Origin: JAHEYG01 sp040403535
Lineage (GTDB): Bacteria > Bacteroidota > Bacteroidia > B-17B0 > Aurantibacillaceae
DNA: 29,942 nt
NCBI GenBank assembly: GCA_040403535.1
Contig: JBBAKL010000038.1
Span: 1 to 29,942, forward strand
Direction of reading: 5' to 3'
The position numbers and the translations under genes are program-made. Positions 17,234-25,346 of this stretch are shown one piece after another. Each line of letters opens with the position of its first letter. Position 1 is the first letter of the stretch. The notes under the pieces are model-generated. The model saw nothing but the letters and a program-made list of their open reading frames with translations. It did not search any database and was not told the DNA's origin.

Positions 17234-18452
17234 TGCGCCAAATAAAAGCATTGAAGCCGAAATAGATATTTCGGGATCAAAAAGTTTGAGCAACCGCTTA
17301 TTAATGGTGCGTGCCATTTCTAATCTTAATCTTCATTTTAAAAACCTATCTGATTCAGATGACACCATTACAATGGCAAAAGAATTGGGTTTGGTTAATG
17401 GTAAAAATCACGCTACACTAAATGTTGGTCACGCCGGAACAGATATGCGTTTTTTGACGGCATACCTGAGCGGAAAACCCGGCCAATGGGTAATTACCGG
17501 ATCTGAGCGCATGCAACAACGTCCTATAGGCGAATTAGTAAACGCGTTAAGAAAACTTGGCGCAGATATTTCTTATGTAAATAATGAGGGTTATCCGCCA
17601 TTAAAAATAAACGGAAAGAAATTAACTGGAGGTGAAATAGAAATTGATGGAAGTGTAAGCAGTCAGTTTATTACAGCGTTATTATTGTTAGCGCCCACTC
17701 TTGAAACTGGGTTGATATTACATATAAAAAACGAACCGGTTTCGAAGCCTTATATTAAAATGACAATTGAGGTTTTAAATCAATTTGGTATTAATGCCAT
17801 TCAAACCGAAAATAAAATCACGGTTCCGCATGGCGATTACAAAAAGGACGGTTTGGATTATTATTTAGAGTCTGATTGGTCTTCTGCTTCCTATTGGTAC
17901 AGTATTGCTGCCTTATCAGAAAACGCTGAAATTAAATTGTTTCATTTTAATAAGGCCAGTTTGCAATCCGACTCCGTTATTGCCGAATTATACACTAAGC
18001 TTGGTGTAAAGACACAATGGTCGGCAACCGGTATTACACTTACAAAACAAGCTTTAGAAATAAACGAATTCACACATGATTTTATTGATTATCCCGATGT
18101 TGCACAAACAATTGCTGCAACCTGTGTTGGATTAGGTATTAAGGCGCATTTAAGCGGTTTACAAACCCTTAAATTAAAGGAGACCGACCGTATTTTAGCA
18201 ATGAAAAATGAATTAGAAAAATTTGGAGCTCAAATTGAAATAAGCGACAGTTCAATGAAAATAATTCCATCTGAAAAAATCATATCGCCGCTAAGTCCAA
18301 TTCAAACTTATCATGATCACAGAATGGCCATGAGTATTGCTCCATTAGTTCTAAAAACGGAAACGCTGCTTATTCAGGATCCTGACGTGGTAAATAAATC
18401 CTACGCAGCTTTTTGGGATGACTTACAAGAGGCGGGGATTGATGTGGAATAG
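17220..18452 (+). CDS. aroA: 3-phosphoshikimate 1-carboxyvinyltransferase (EPSP synthase)
   Basis: A 410-residue EPSP synthase that joins phosphoenolpyruvate to shikimate-3-phosphate. Family segments are GSKSLSNRLLMVRAI (shikimate phosphate lysine, about residues 19-33), VGHAGTDMRFLTAYL (the phosphoenolpyruvate loop, slightly diverged from the usual GNAGTxxR), SQFITALLLLAP, LKLKETDRILAMKNELEKFG, and YHDHRMAMSIAP near the end. At 410 residues it is a little shorter than the typical 425-440 of other phyla. Starting inside aroB, it is the last gene before a 129-base gap. The first and sixth shikimate enzymes are side by side, but the others (aroC, aroD, aroE, aroK) are not here. Confidence 0.95.
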   Translation: MIKINAPNKSIEAEIDISGSKSLSNRLLMVRAISNLNLHFKNLSDSDDTITMAKELGLVNGKNHATLNVGHAGTDMRFLTAYLSGKPGQWVITGSERMQQRPIGELVNALRKLGADISYVNNEGYPPLKINGKKLTGGEIEIDGSVSSQFITALLLLAPTLETGLILHIKNEPVSKPYIKMTIEVLNQFGINAIQTENKITVPHGDYKKDGLDYYLESDWSSASYWYSIAALSENAEIKLFHFNKASLQSDSVIAELYTKLGVKTQWSATGITLTKQALEINEFTHDFIDYPDVAQTIAATCVGLGIKAHLSGLQTLKLKETDRILAMKNELEKFGAQIEISDSSMKIIPSEKIISPLSPIQTYHDHRMAMSIAPLVLKTETLLIQDPDVVNKSYAAFWDDLQEAGIDVE

Positions 18453-18541
18453 GGGGTTCCTGTCAATAATCTTTCTGCCCAACAAAGTATCTGTTTCTTA
18501 CTAAGTGTATTTCAGTCCTTATCCATTTTAACTTACCAAGC

Positions 18542-18572
18542 TTTGAAAAGGCACAGGTAAATCGTACATTTA
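18542..18572 (+). promoter_or_regulatory. Promoter of tatC
   Basis: TTTG at 18542-18545, 19 bases, then TACATTTA at 18565-18572, one mismatch from TAnnTTTG. This is the textbook Bacteroidota spacing, 9 bases before the tatC ATG. It makes tatC a separate unit from aroA. Confidence 0.6.
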
Positions 18573-18581
18573 CTGCTTCAT

Positions 18582-19421
18582 ATGGCTTTATTAGGCGGCA
18601 CAGAAAATACGGAGGGAAAAGAAATGTCATTTCTTCAGCACTTGGAAGAATTGAGATGGCATTTGGTTAGAAGTGCTGCTGTTATAGTTGTGTTTGCGAT
18701 AGCGATTTTTTGTTTACCCGGTTTTTTTATTGATGAGATTTTTTTAGGACCAATAAAGCAAGATTTTATTTCTTATCGTGCTTTATGTGCGCTTGGCCAA
18801 AATATTGGCGCCGGAGATGTGATGTGTATGAATGTGAAACAGGTTAAATTGCAAACACTGGGAATTTCCGAGCAATTTTTTACCCACATGTGGTTTGCGT
18901 TTATGGGCGGATTAATTTTAGGCTTTCCGTTTTTACTATGGGAATTATGGAAATTTGTACGCCCGGCATTAAAAGATAAAGAAATAGGACCGGTTAAAAT
19001 ATTTGTAGTGATAGCTTCACTTTTGTTTTTAATAGGAATTGCGTTTGGTTACTTTATTATGTTTCCAATGTCATATAATTTCCTTATAAACTACCAGATG
19101 TCTGACAGTGGATTAATTGAAACAAACCAAACATTAGATGATTATTCTTCTTTCATCACAACCATGACCTTAGCTTCAGGAATTATTTTCGAGTTGCCTG
19201 TCTTAGTTTACTTCCTTTCACGAATGACTCTGTTAACGCCAAATTTTATGCGTAAATACCGCAAGCATGCAGTAGTAGTGATTTTAATTGCAGCGGCGGT
19301 AATTACCCCGAGTCCTGATGTAACTTCTCAAATGGTGGTTGCCATTCCTATGTATCTGTTATACGAGATCAGTATCTATGTTTCTAAGTACGTTGTAAAA
19401 AAATATAAACTGGAGCAATAA
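18582..19421 (+). CDS. tatC: Twin-arginine translocase subunit TatC
   Basis: A 279-residue inner-membrane protein with six hydrophobic helices. The family start MSFLQHLEELRWHLVRS (about residues 15-31) holds the signal-binding glutamates. FLLWELWKFVRPALKDKE (about 113-130) and the VITPSPDVTSQMVVAIPMYL stretch (about 240-259) are typical. It recognises the twin-arginine signal of folded cargo. A long polar segment between helices 1 and 2 contains two cysteines (ALCALGQNIG and VMCMN), which is a feature of this group. No tatA or tatB is adjacent. The stop overlaps the next ATG by one base. Confidence 0.93.
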   Translation: MALLGGTENTEGKEMSFLQHLEELRWHLVRSAAVIVVFAIAIFCLPGFFIDEIFLGPIKQDFISYRALCALGQNIGAGDVMCMNVKQVKLQTLGISEQFFTHMWFAFMGGLILGFPFLLWELWKFVRPALKDKEIGPVKIFVVIASLLFLIGIAFGYFIMFPMSYNFLINYQMSDSGLIETNQTLDDYSSFITTMTLASGIIFELPVLVYFLSRMTLLTPNFMRKYRKHAVVVILIAAAVITPSPDVTSQMVVAIPMYLLYEISIYVSKYVVKKYKLEQ

Positions 19422-19762
19422 TGAGCGAACTGGTAAATGAATTTAACGATTATCGTTCACGGATGAACGATTTATTAATGAGCAAAGATAACCTTGTTCT
19501 TAAACGATTATTTAATCTGGATACCAATACTTATGCCGAAGGCGCGCTTAATGTAAAAACAAAAGAAATGCTTGGATTAGTAGCCAGCATGGTTTTACGT
19601 TGCGATGATTGTATTAAATACCATTTAGGCAAATGCAAAGAGCAAGGTTGCGACACTTCTGAAATTTATGAAGTATTTGCCGTTGCCAATATTGTTGGTG
19701 GTACAATAGTGATACCTCATACTCGCCGAGCTGCTGAGTATTGGGAAGAGCTTTGTAAATAA
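19421..19762 (+). CDS. Carboxymuconolactone decarboxylase/AhpD-like protein
   Basis: A 113-residue protein of the AhpD-like, carboxymuconolactone decarboxylase fold. Cys61 and Cys64 in CDDCIKYHLG, with His68, are the redox/catalytic residues of AhpD-type peroxidase-related proteins. The following SEIYEVFAVANIVGG helix is also typical. Such proteins often reduce peroxides or peroxiredoxin partners. The start codon overlaps the tatC stop (ATAATGA), so it is co-translated with the translocase. A link with Tat export of redox proteins is only inferred from this. Confidence 0.85.
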   Translation: MSELVNEFNDYRSRMNDLLMSKDNLVLKRLFNLDTNTYAEGALNVKTKEMLGLVASMVLRCDDCIKYHLGKCKEQGCDTSEIYEVFAVANIVGGTIVIPHTRRAAEYWEELCK

Positions 19763-19797
19763 TTTTTACCTTCCATTTATTTTAACACTTTTAGATT

Positions 19798-20940
19798 ATG
19801 AAGAGAAACGTCATAATCATATTACTAGTGTTATTGTTTGGCATAAAGGTTAATTCACAAACATTAGTGAAAGGTCTTTACGTTGATAAATTCAATTTGA
19901 TTCTGGGTAATATTCAAAAAGAAGACAGCTTATTAAATTACGCTCAAAATAATGGTTTTAATTATCTGGCACTTTATAATTTATGGAACATCCATACCAC
20001 AGCCATTTTAACAAACACAACTTCAGCTCAGCCTTTAGCGAATTTTATTAATAAGGCCAAAACATTATTCGGAATTACAAGTGTTGGCGCAACCGGTGAA
20101 AGTTATTGGTTTTTCAGCAATGTACTTCATGTTTATAATCAGCAACACACAAATCCAAATCACAAGTTTAATGTTTATAATCTTGAATTCGAATTCTGGA
20201 TTAATTCCTCTGTAAATACAGGTGGAATATACTGCAGCAGTTATTTGCAACCTCAGGGTTTTAGTTGTGACACATCCGGTGCTTTTAAGTTTTTTAAACG
20301 AGAATTAAGACGGATTGACTCTTTGGGTAATATGGTTGGCATTACTTCAGACACATATATTGGATGGCCAAATTCTGGACAGGCAAAAGCCATTGTGCAA
20401 AACTGCGATAGAGTATTGGTGAGTGCGTATGTTTCCAACGAAAGCATAACGTATAGCTATACACGTCCGCGATTGATTGGTTTAGCAAGCGGAACTATCC
20501 AGGCAAAAGTAATACCTATATTTTCGGCTGAACAGTGTTTATGGGACCGTGGGCGCTAACACATACTCCATTAAAGGCATTTACTAATTATAACAGTAAT
20601 TTTTTAAATAAAACGGGTTCGTGGAAAAATAATGTGGTATTATTAGGTTATCAGTGGTTTGCATATAGTTTTATTCCAAAAACAATTTCGTTATCAGTTC
20701 ACGAACAAGTCCTTAATAACACTACTGCTATTTATCCTAATCCGGTAAGTAATGGCATACTAAATGTCGACTGCCATCAATGCGATGTAAATATCCTAAA
20801 TGGTACCGGGCAAATAGTTAAGAGTATTTCTGTCAGATCAGAAAATCAACGACAGTTAGATGTGAGTGATTTGGTTAATGGGGTTTGTTTTATTTCCATC
20901 AACAATACGAATAAAAAAAATCACAATTCTTAATAATTAA
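19798..20940 (+). pseudogene. Signal-peptide protein with T9SS sorting domain, broken by two apparent frameshifts
   Basis: The first part (253 codons from ATG 19798) has a signal peptide ending VNSQT and a mixed alpha/beta body with VYNLEFEFWINSS and VLVSAYVSNES, possibly a TIM-barrel-like hydrolase, but no family recognised. It runs out of frame after IFSAEQ at about 20535. The next frame resumes FMGPWALTHTPLKAF and leads to a T9SS sorting domain AIYPNPVSNGILNV at about 20730. A run of eight A bases at 20913-20920 then shifts the tail; with seven, the end would read NKKITILNN with a stop at 20938-20940, the usual ending. Both breaks may be sequencing errors or real decay. The full-length product would be about 380 residues. 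Confidence 0.7.
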
Positions 20941-21923
20941 AGGAGATTTAATTTCATTAAAATCAAAAGTGAACTACTAGCCAACAAAAGAAAAAACAAG
21001 GTATTCGCTACTTTCAATTGTTTAATGTTATAAAAGTAATCACTTAGTAAAATACTCATAGGTATTATCGATGCAATTATCGGAAAGTAGTGATTGTTGT
21101 TTTTAGAGATGAAATTCACCAAAGACAATACCATAAACCAATAAATGATTCCAATATTTTTCTGAGTTTTTATTCGTGTTCCTAAGCCTTTTGTAAGGTG
21201 TTTCCACAAGCCAAGTATTATTAAAACAACAAGAATAAAAAATATGGGATAGAAATATTCTGAAATGAGAGGTCGCTGAAAATATGAAAAAAGCGCAACA
21301 ACATTCGATGAAAAATTTGTGTAATCGTAATTGGCAAGATAGCCTATACAGAAGTAAATAAATATCGGTGCAAACAGTCCGAACAAACCAATGACCCATT
21401 CGCGCCAGTTAAATGTTCGCAGGTTAATAAGCATAATGAAAAACAGAATAACAAAAAAGCCATAGTTAATGTAAAAGAACAAAGCAAGGGAAGTAAAGAA
21501 AGCCGAATTGAAAATTGGCGCTAAAACAAAATCTTCACGATAAGTATCCGTTAAATAGATTAAAGTCAGTAAAACAAAAATATTGGCAAAAAGTGAGGGA
21601 TGAATAAGTTCGTTAGATAAAGTAAGTCCTCCAAAAAACACATACAGGAAGGCAGGAAGATAATTCGTTTTATCGACCACTTCTTGACGGATGGTATAAA
21701 AAGTAATGAGTAAAGCGCCAATTCCCAATACGAGAAAGTTGATAACTAAAATTGATAAGGGATGGGTAAAACGCGAACTAATAAGGTGGTAAAATATATT
21801 AGCGGAATGGTCTGACTTTGAGTTACTTGTGCTTAAAGTACTGATTGAAAACAATAAAATAAAAAAAACAATAAGAACGGGTAGCGCACCTTTAAATCCC
21901 TTTTTTAATGTTCCGACTACCAC
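20937..21923 (-). CDS. DUF6427-like multi-spanning membrane protein
   Basis: A 328-residue protein rich in aromatic and aliphatic residues, with around ten membrane helices and very few charged loops. I recognise it as like the Bacteroidota DUF6427 family, whose members sit next to a DUF6341 small membrane protein, as here. The first helices are LPVLIVFFILLFSIS (about residues 15-29). The start is the GTG at 21923; no ATG is available nearby. The role is unknown; shape suggests a glycosyltransferase-like or polymerase-like membrane protein, but no catalytic motif is evident. The stop abuts the frameshifted T9SS gene tail to tail. Confidence 0.6.
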   Translation of the reverse strand: MVVGTLKKGFKGALPVLIVFFILLFSISTLSTSNSKSDHSANIFYHLISSRFTHPLSILVINFLVLGIGALLITFYTIRQEVVDKTNYLPAFLYVFFGGLTLSNELIHPSLFANIFVLLTLIYLTDTYREDFVLAPIFNSAFFTSLALFFYINYGFFVILFFIMLINLRTFNWREWVIGLFGLFAPIFIYFCIGYLANYDYTNFSSNVVALFSYFQRPLISEYFYPIFFILVVLIILGLWKHLTKGLGTRIKTQKNIGIIYWFMVLSLVNFISKNNNHYFPIIASIIPMSILLSDYFYNIKQLKVANTLFFLLLASSSLLILMKLNLL

Positions 21924-21948
21924 AATTTTTTAAATTTCTAATTATTTA

Positions 21949-21956
21949 TATATTTG
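21949..21956 (+). promoter_or_regulatory. -7 promoter box of the DUF6341-like gene
   Basis: TATATTTG matches TAnnTTTG, 22 bases before the ATG. A TTTT at 21926-21929 is 19 bases upstream where TTTG is expected. Confidence 0.45.
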
Positions 21957-21978
21957 TACGGTAAACTTACAAAATTTA

Positions 21979-22185
21979 ATGCAAATGAAACTTCTGATGT
22001 TAACATGGACAGACTTTTTTGAAGGTACTGGAACATTCTTTCAATGGTGTTTTAAAGGTATGCGTGCCTTAAGTCAAATGCCAAATGTTTTAATGGGTGG
22101 ATTCATAATTTTCCTATTAGCATATTGGACTGTTAGATTAATGAAGTACAAAAAAGAAGCATTAAGAAACGGAACGATTGAATAA
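21979..22185 (+). CDS. DUF6341-like small membrane protein
   Basis: A 68-residue protein with a first amphipathic part FFEGTGTFFQWCFKGMRAL, one membrane helix (about residues 37-52, VLMGGFIIFLLAYWTV) and a positively charged tail. Shape and start FFEG match the small membrane protein that accompanies DUF6427 in flavobacterial genomes. Two further ATG codons lie just after the first (at 21985 and 21994), so the exact start is uncertain. It is divergent from the DUF6427 gene with 55 bases between them, and followed by a strong terminator. The function is unknown. Confidence 0.6.
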   Translation: MQMKLLMLTWTDFFEGTGTFFQWCFKGMRALSQMPNVLMGGFIIFLLAYWTVRLMKYKKEALRNGTIE

Positions 22186-22204
22186 TCAATAATCAATTCA
22201 TTAT

Positions 22205-22235
22205 AAAAAAAGCCCTCTTAATAGAGGGCTTTTTT
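22205..22235. terminator. Bidirectional terminator between the DUF6341-like and BtrH-like genes
   Basis: AGCCCTCT at 22211-22218 pairs with AGAGGGCT at 22223-22230, with a TAAT loop. An A run at 22205-22211 precedes and a T run at 22230-22235 follows, so the hairpin can stop transcription from both convergent sides. Confidence 0.9.
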
Positions 22236-22246
22236 ATTTGTGTGTA

Positions 22247-23260
22247 TTAATCCAATTTTAGCTTATTCAATTCTTTAAAAGCTTCTTTTTCAATCGCGGC
22301 AATTTGATTTAACATGTCGGCGCATTCTTCGTAATATTTTTGTTCGTTCAATCTGCCTTTATAAATTCTTCCCATTTGAACGGCACTAGCTCGCCATAAA
22401 TCACCGGCCTTTGTAAACTCATCAGAAATTTTAAGAAGCTTATCGTTATTAATGTAGTTGGAGGCTTCTTCCAAAAACGCTGCATAAATAAAACGGAAAC
22501 CACCTCCGCCTGTTCCAATTTCTTCCTGCATACGTACAATTTGTCCGAGATATAATGCTGCTTTTTTTGGGCCTAGTTTTTCTCGCCATTTCCTAATGTG
22601 TTTGGCTGTATAATTGATGCCCGAAATTCCGGCAATTGGTCCGGGTACATAAAGCATGTCGCGTGAAGCGCGTTTAATACCTTTAGCAATACCTTTTTTT
22701 ATTATGTTTTCATTTACCGGTTTAATATTCTCAGGAAAGTAAACATGACCTTTTGGTGCAAATGGTCCCTTTGCGAAACGCACCTTCATCATATCTTCTT
22801 CCGAAAGTTTATTAAAGCCTTCCATTACCGGATCACTTACCAAATAATCTTTACCTTCTTTTCCAAATACAATTAAGTTGTGTGCATTGAAATGAAAACG
22901 GTATTCGGGAGGAAAATAAGGAAGATTATATACGCCTACCTGACACCCAACCGGCACCCCCTCTTTTACTTTTTGATCCAGAAAATATTTTGCTCTTTCT
23001 TCGCTGTTAAACTTTTTTCGGGTAACACTTAATCCCAGAAGTTTCGCAGCTCTGCTAAATATAAAACCAGGCATTGTCCGATACGAAATGGCAGGTGCGC
23101 CATTCACCATTAAAAACGGAATATGTATGTAAAAAATTCCTGAGCCAATTCCAAAAACCAATGGTTCGGTTATAAAATCCATTCCGTGATAGCGCAATAA
23201 GCTGGAGGCAACTCCATTTTCACAATGTGCGGCTTGTATATGTTTAAAATGTTTTTCCAA
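22247..23260 (-). CDS. BtrH N-terminal domain protein (with DUF4872-type C-terminus)
   Basis: A 337-residue soluble protein. Residues 1 to about 140 look like the BtrH N-terminal domain, a papain-like fold named after the butirosin acyltransferase BtrH; Cys13 in AAHCENGVASSLLRYHG is the likely nucleophile and His151-like NAHNLIVFGKEGKDYLVSD the partner histidine region (about residues 142-160). A helical C-terminal part of the DUF4872 kind follows. BtrH-like domains transfer acyl groups or cleave amide bonds; the substrate here is unknown. The gene follows the 132-residue partner by 2 bases, both on the minus strand, forming a two-gene operon. Confidence 0.7.
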   Translation of the reverse strand: MEKHFKHIQAAHCENGVASSLLRYHGMDFITEPLVFGIGSGIFYIHIPFLMVNGAPAISYRTMPGFIFSRAAKLLGLSVTRKKFNSEERAKYFLDQKVKEGVPVGCQVGVYNLPYFPPEYRFHFNAHNLIVFGKEGKDYLVSDPVMEGFNKLSEEDMMKVRFAKGPFAPKGHVYFPENIKPVNENIIKKGIAKGIKRASRDMLYVPGPIAGISGINYTAKHIRKWREKLGPKKAALYLGQIVRMQEEIGTGGGGFRFIYAAFLEEASNYINNDKLLKISDEFTKAGDLWRASAVQMGRIYKGRLNEQKYYEECADMLNQIAAIEKEAFKELNKLKLD

Positions 23261-23262
23261 AA

Positions 23263-23661
23263 TTATCCTTTAAAATTTTTTAATTCGTTAATGCTAATAT
23301 CAAATACTTTGGCGTATTTATTCAGCTTATCATCACTTAATCCCGAAAAAACGGAAGGTTTCATGTGGCGTTTAATGGTAAACTGCCAAAATCCTGTGTA
23401 TGCCGATAACAGTTGCAGGTCCATCAGTTTTAATTCCATGAAATATAAAATCGGACTTTTTTCTCCGTTCTTAACAGCCAATGCTGCTTCTTTTACTCGC
23501 TCGTTAATGTCTTCCCAAGCGTTATCCAAAGCAACTTTTTTCACTTCCCATCCCGTACTTAATGCAGTGGTATATTTTCCGTCACTGTTTTTTACATAAA
23601 GCATATCTCGGGTATACTTTTCTAAGGCCGACTTATCTTGCGGTATTTCTTCTTTTTTCAT
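23263..23661 (-). CDS. Small protein of unknown function paired with the BtrH-like gene
   Basis: About 132 residues from the ATG at 23661; a TTG at 23694 would add 11 residues and is less likely. The N-terminal region is charged (KKEEIPQDKSALEKYTRD). The centre has amphipathic helices, and the C-terminal part FSGLSDDKLNKYAKVFDIS has the length and spacing of a helix-turn-helix-like end. I recognise no family with confidence. It is the first gene of the operon with the BtrH-like protein and may supply or regulate its substrate. Confidence 0.55.
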   Translation of the reverse strand: MKKEEIPQDKSALEKYTRDMLYVKNSDGKYTTALSTGWEVKKVALDNAWEDINERVKEAALAVKNGEKSPILYFMELKLMDLQLLSAYTGFWQFTIKRHMKPSVFSGLSDDKLNKYAKVFDISINELKNFKG

Positions 23662-23694
23662 GTCTTTTTTAATCAGAAATTCAATTGAATTCAA

Positions 23695-23981
23695 AAATTA
23701 TTTTTTGACCAAAGCGTATCAAAATTAAGAATTTAATGTGTATTCCATCGAAATATATTTAGATGCTTTTACAAGGTTTTTGGGTTTAATAATTAGTGGC
23801 ATCGTATTTAAACATTAGTATGGCCGAAAATTTCGATGCGGATAATTTCAAATTTGATAATAATCATATCAGATTAATGAAGTTCGTCATGAATGTATTT
23901 ATTAATTATTAGAAATATTTGTTCGCCGAATTTAAATAAGGATCCATTTAAATCGGTCAAATACAACTAAAATTTTTAATT
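23695..23981. other. Intergenic region without a clear gene
   Basis: An AT-rich stretch between the divergent BtrH operon and the T9SS gene. It holds a 30-codon ATG frame at 23820-23912 without support and no strong -7 box on either strand. It probably contains the promoters of both flanking units. Confidence 0.5.
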
Positions 23982-24467
23982 ATGAAAACAAAACAACTAC
24001 TTATTTCGGGATTGATTCTGATTGGTGGAATAAATGGTGGTTTGTTTGCACAGAATGGACCAGATGCAGCAGGCGGAGACGCTACTGGCGCTGGAGGTAC
24101 GGTAAGCTATTCTATAGGACAAACAGATTACATTTATGTCACAGGTTCGGGAGGTTCTGTTAACCAAGGTTTACAGCAACCGTACGAGATTTTCGTATCA
24201 ACCGGTATTGAAGAGAAAAACATCTCTTTAGATTTTAAGGTTTACCCAAATCCAACCGTTGATAATCTGACTTTAACAGTTAGTAATCGCGACACTAAAA
24301 ATTTAAAATATACATTGTATAGTTTAGATGGAAAGCTAATTCATGAGGAAATGATTTCGCAGGAATCCACTACCATATCAATGGGCGAATTAGCTCAGGG
24401 CTTATACATTTTAAGCGTTTACGACAATAACAAAACAATCAAATCATTTAATGTAATTAAAAAATAA
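23982..24467 (+). CDS. Small secreted protein with T9SS type A sorting domain
   Basis: A 161-residue protein: signal peptide (about residues 1-23, ending GLFAQ), a short glycine-rich module GGDATGAGGTVSYSIGQT (about 31-48) ending SVNQGLQQPYEIFVS, and a T9SS sorting domain from DFKVYPNPTVDNLTL (about 84) to KSFNVIKK. This module, an IgG-like short beta domain before a YPNP tail, is common as a stand-alone surface protein in Bacteroidota. It lies 8 bases before the C1q-like gene, so the two are likely co-transcribed. Confidence 0.8.
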   Translation: MKTKQLLISGLILIGGINGGLFAQNGPDAAGGDATGAGGTVSYSIGQTDYIYVTGSGGSVNQGLQQPYEIFVSTGIEEKNISLDFKVYPNPTVDNLTLTVSNRDTKNLKYTLYSLDGKLIHEEMISQESTTISMGELAQGLYILSVYDNNKTIKSFNVIKK

Positions 24468-24475
24468 ATAATCTT

Positions 24476-25291
24476 ATGAAAACATCAATATCAAAATTCG
24501 CATTAGCTTTATTCTTAGTAATGGGTTTTTCATTCGCTTTTGCTCAAGCGCCTCAAAAAATGAGTTATCAGGCTGTTATCCGTAATGCAGGTAATAATTT
24601 AGTTGCTAACTCAGTTGTGGGTATGCGTATCAGCATCTTACAAGGTAGCGCAAGTGGTACAGCGGTTTATGTAGAAACTCAAAACCCAACTACCAACATC
24701 AATGGTTTGGCATCAATTCAAATTGGTAATGGTACTGTTGTAAGTGGTACTTTCGCAGCCATCAACTGGTCAAGTGGCGTTTACTATGTTAAAACAGAAA
24801 CAGATCCTGCAGGTGGAACAGCTTATTCAATCACCGGAACAACTCAATTATTAAGTGTTCCTTACGCATTGTACGCTGAGAAAGTAAAAACTGAATTAAC
24901 TGATTTTTCTGCATATGCTTCAACAACACAAACTCTTGCTTCATCAGGTTATGTTGATTTTGGATCGGAGCATTATGATGATGGTAATTTATTTGCTGCA
25001 AATCAATATACTGTTCCAGGTGCAGGTACTTATCACTTCGATGCGCATGTTCGTTTAAATGGCGATCCAACCGCAGGTCAATATATGTGGGTTGGTATCT
25101 ATGTTAATGGTAATTTAATTAAAGATTGTACATCTCAGACCAGTACTAATACTTATGGTATTAATATTTCAGCCGATTACAAATGTAATGCAGGGGATGT
25201 CGTTAAAGTATGGTTGCAACACGCTTCTGGCCCTGCAACTATTCAATCAGGAACAATGAATACTTGGTTTAACGGACATAAAATTCATTAA
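24476..25291 (+). CDS. Secreted protein with Bacteroidota N-terminal module and C1q/TNF-like domain
   Basis: A 271-residue protein with a signal peptide (residues 1-24, ending FAFAQ). Residues about 28-138 are the phylum-typical module that begins APQKMSYQAVIRNAGNNLV and ends LLSVPYALYAEKVK. Residues about 143-271 resemble a C1q/TNF-like jelly roll: SGYVDFGSEHYDDGNLF, then YTVPGAGTYHFDAHVRL and MWVGIYVNGNLIKDC, then a GDVVKVWLQHASG strand and WFNGHKI end. C1q-like domains usually form trimers that bind ligands. It has no T9SS sorting tail of its own, unlike the gene 8 bases upstream. Confidence 0.7.
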   Translation: MKTSISKFALALFLVMGFSFAFAQAPQKMSYQAVIRNAGNNLVANSVVGMRISILQGSASGTAVYVETQNPTTNINGLASIQIGNGTVVSGTFAAINWSSGVYYVKTETDPAGGTAYSITGTTQLLSVPYALYAEKVKTELTDFSAYASTTQTLASSGYVDFGSEHYDDGNLFAANQYTVPGAGTYHFDAHVRLNGDPTAGQYMWVGIYVNGNLIKDCTSQTSTNTYGINISADYKCNAGDVVKVWLQHASGPATIQSGTMNTWFNGHKIH

Positions 25292-25310
25292 TAAGCTAAG
25301 TCCCTAAATA

Positions 25311-25340
25311 AAAAGCCCTTCCGAAAAGAAGGGCTTTTTT
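25311..25340. terminator. Bidirectional terminator between the C1q-like gene and the tRNA
   Basis: AAAAGCCCTTC at 25311-25321 pairs with GAAGGGCTTTT at 25328-25338, six-base loop, followed by T residues. The A run on the left gives the minus strand a T tract, so it can also end the tRNA transcript, whose 3' end is at 25347. Confidence 0.9.
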
Positions 25341-25346
25341 ATTCTG

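Noticed and set aside
23225..23599. Plus-strand frame of 124 codons opposite the BtrH operon
   Set aside because: Antisense to two better supported minus-strand genes in an operon, with no promoter or domain.
23820..23912. Thirty-codon ATG frame in the gap before the T9SS gene
   Set aside because: No promoter, no domain and no comparison available; probably chance in AT-rich DNA.
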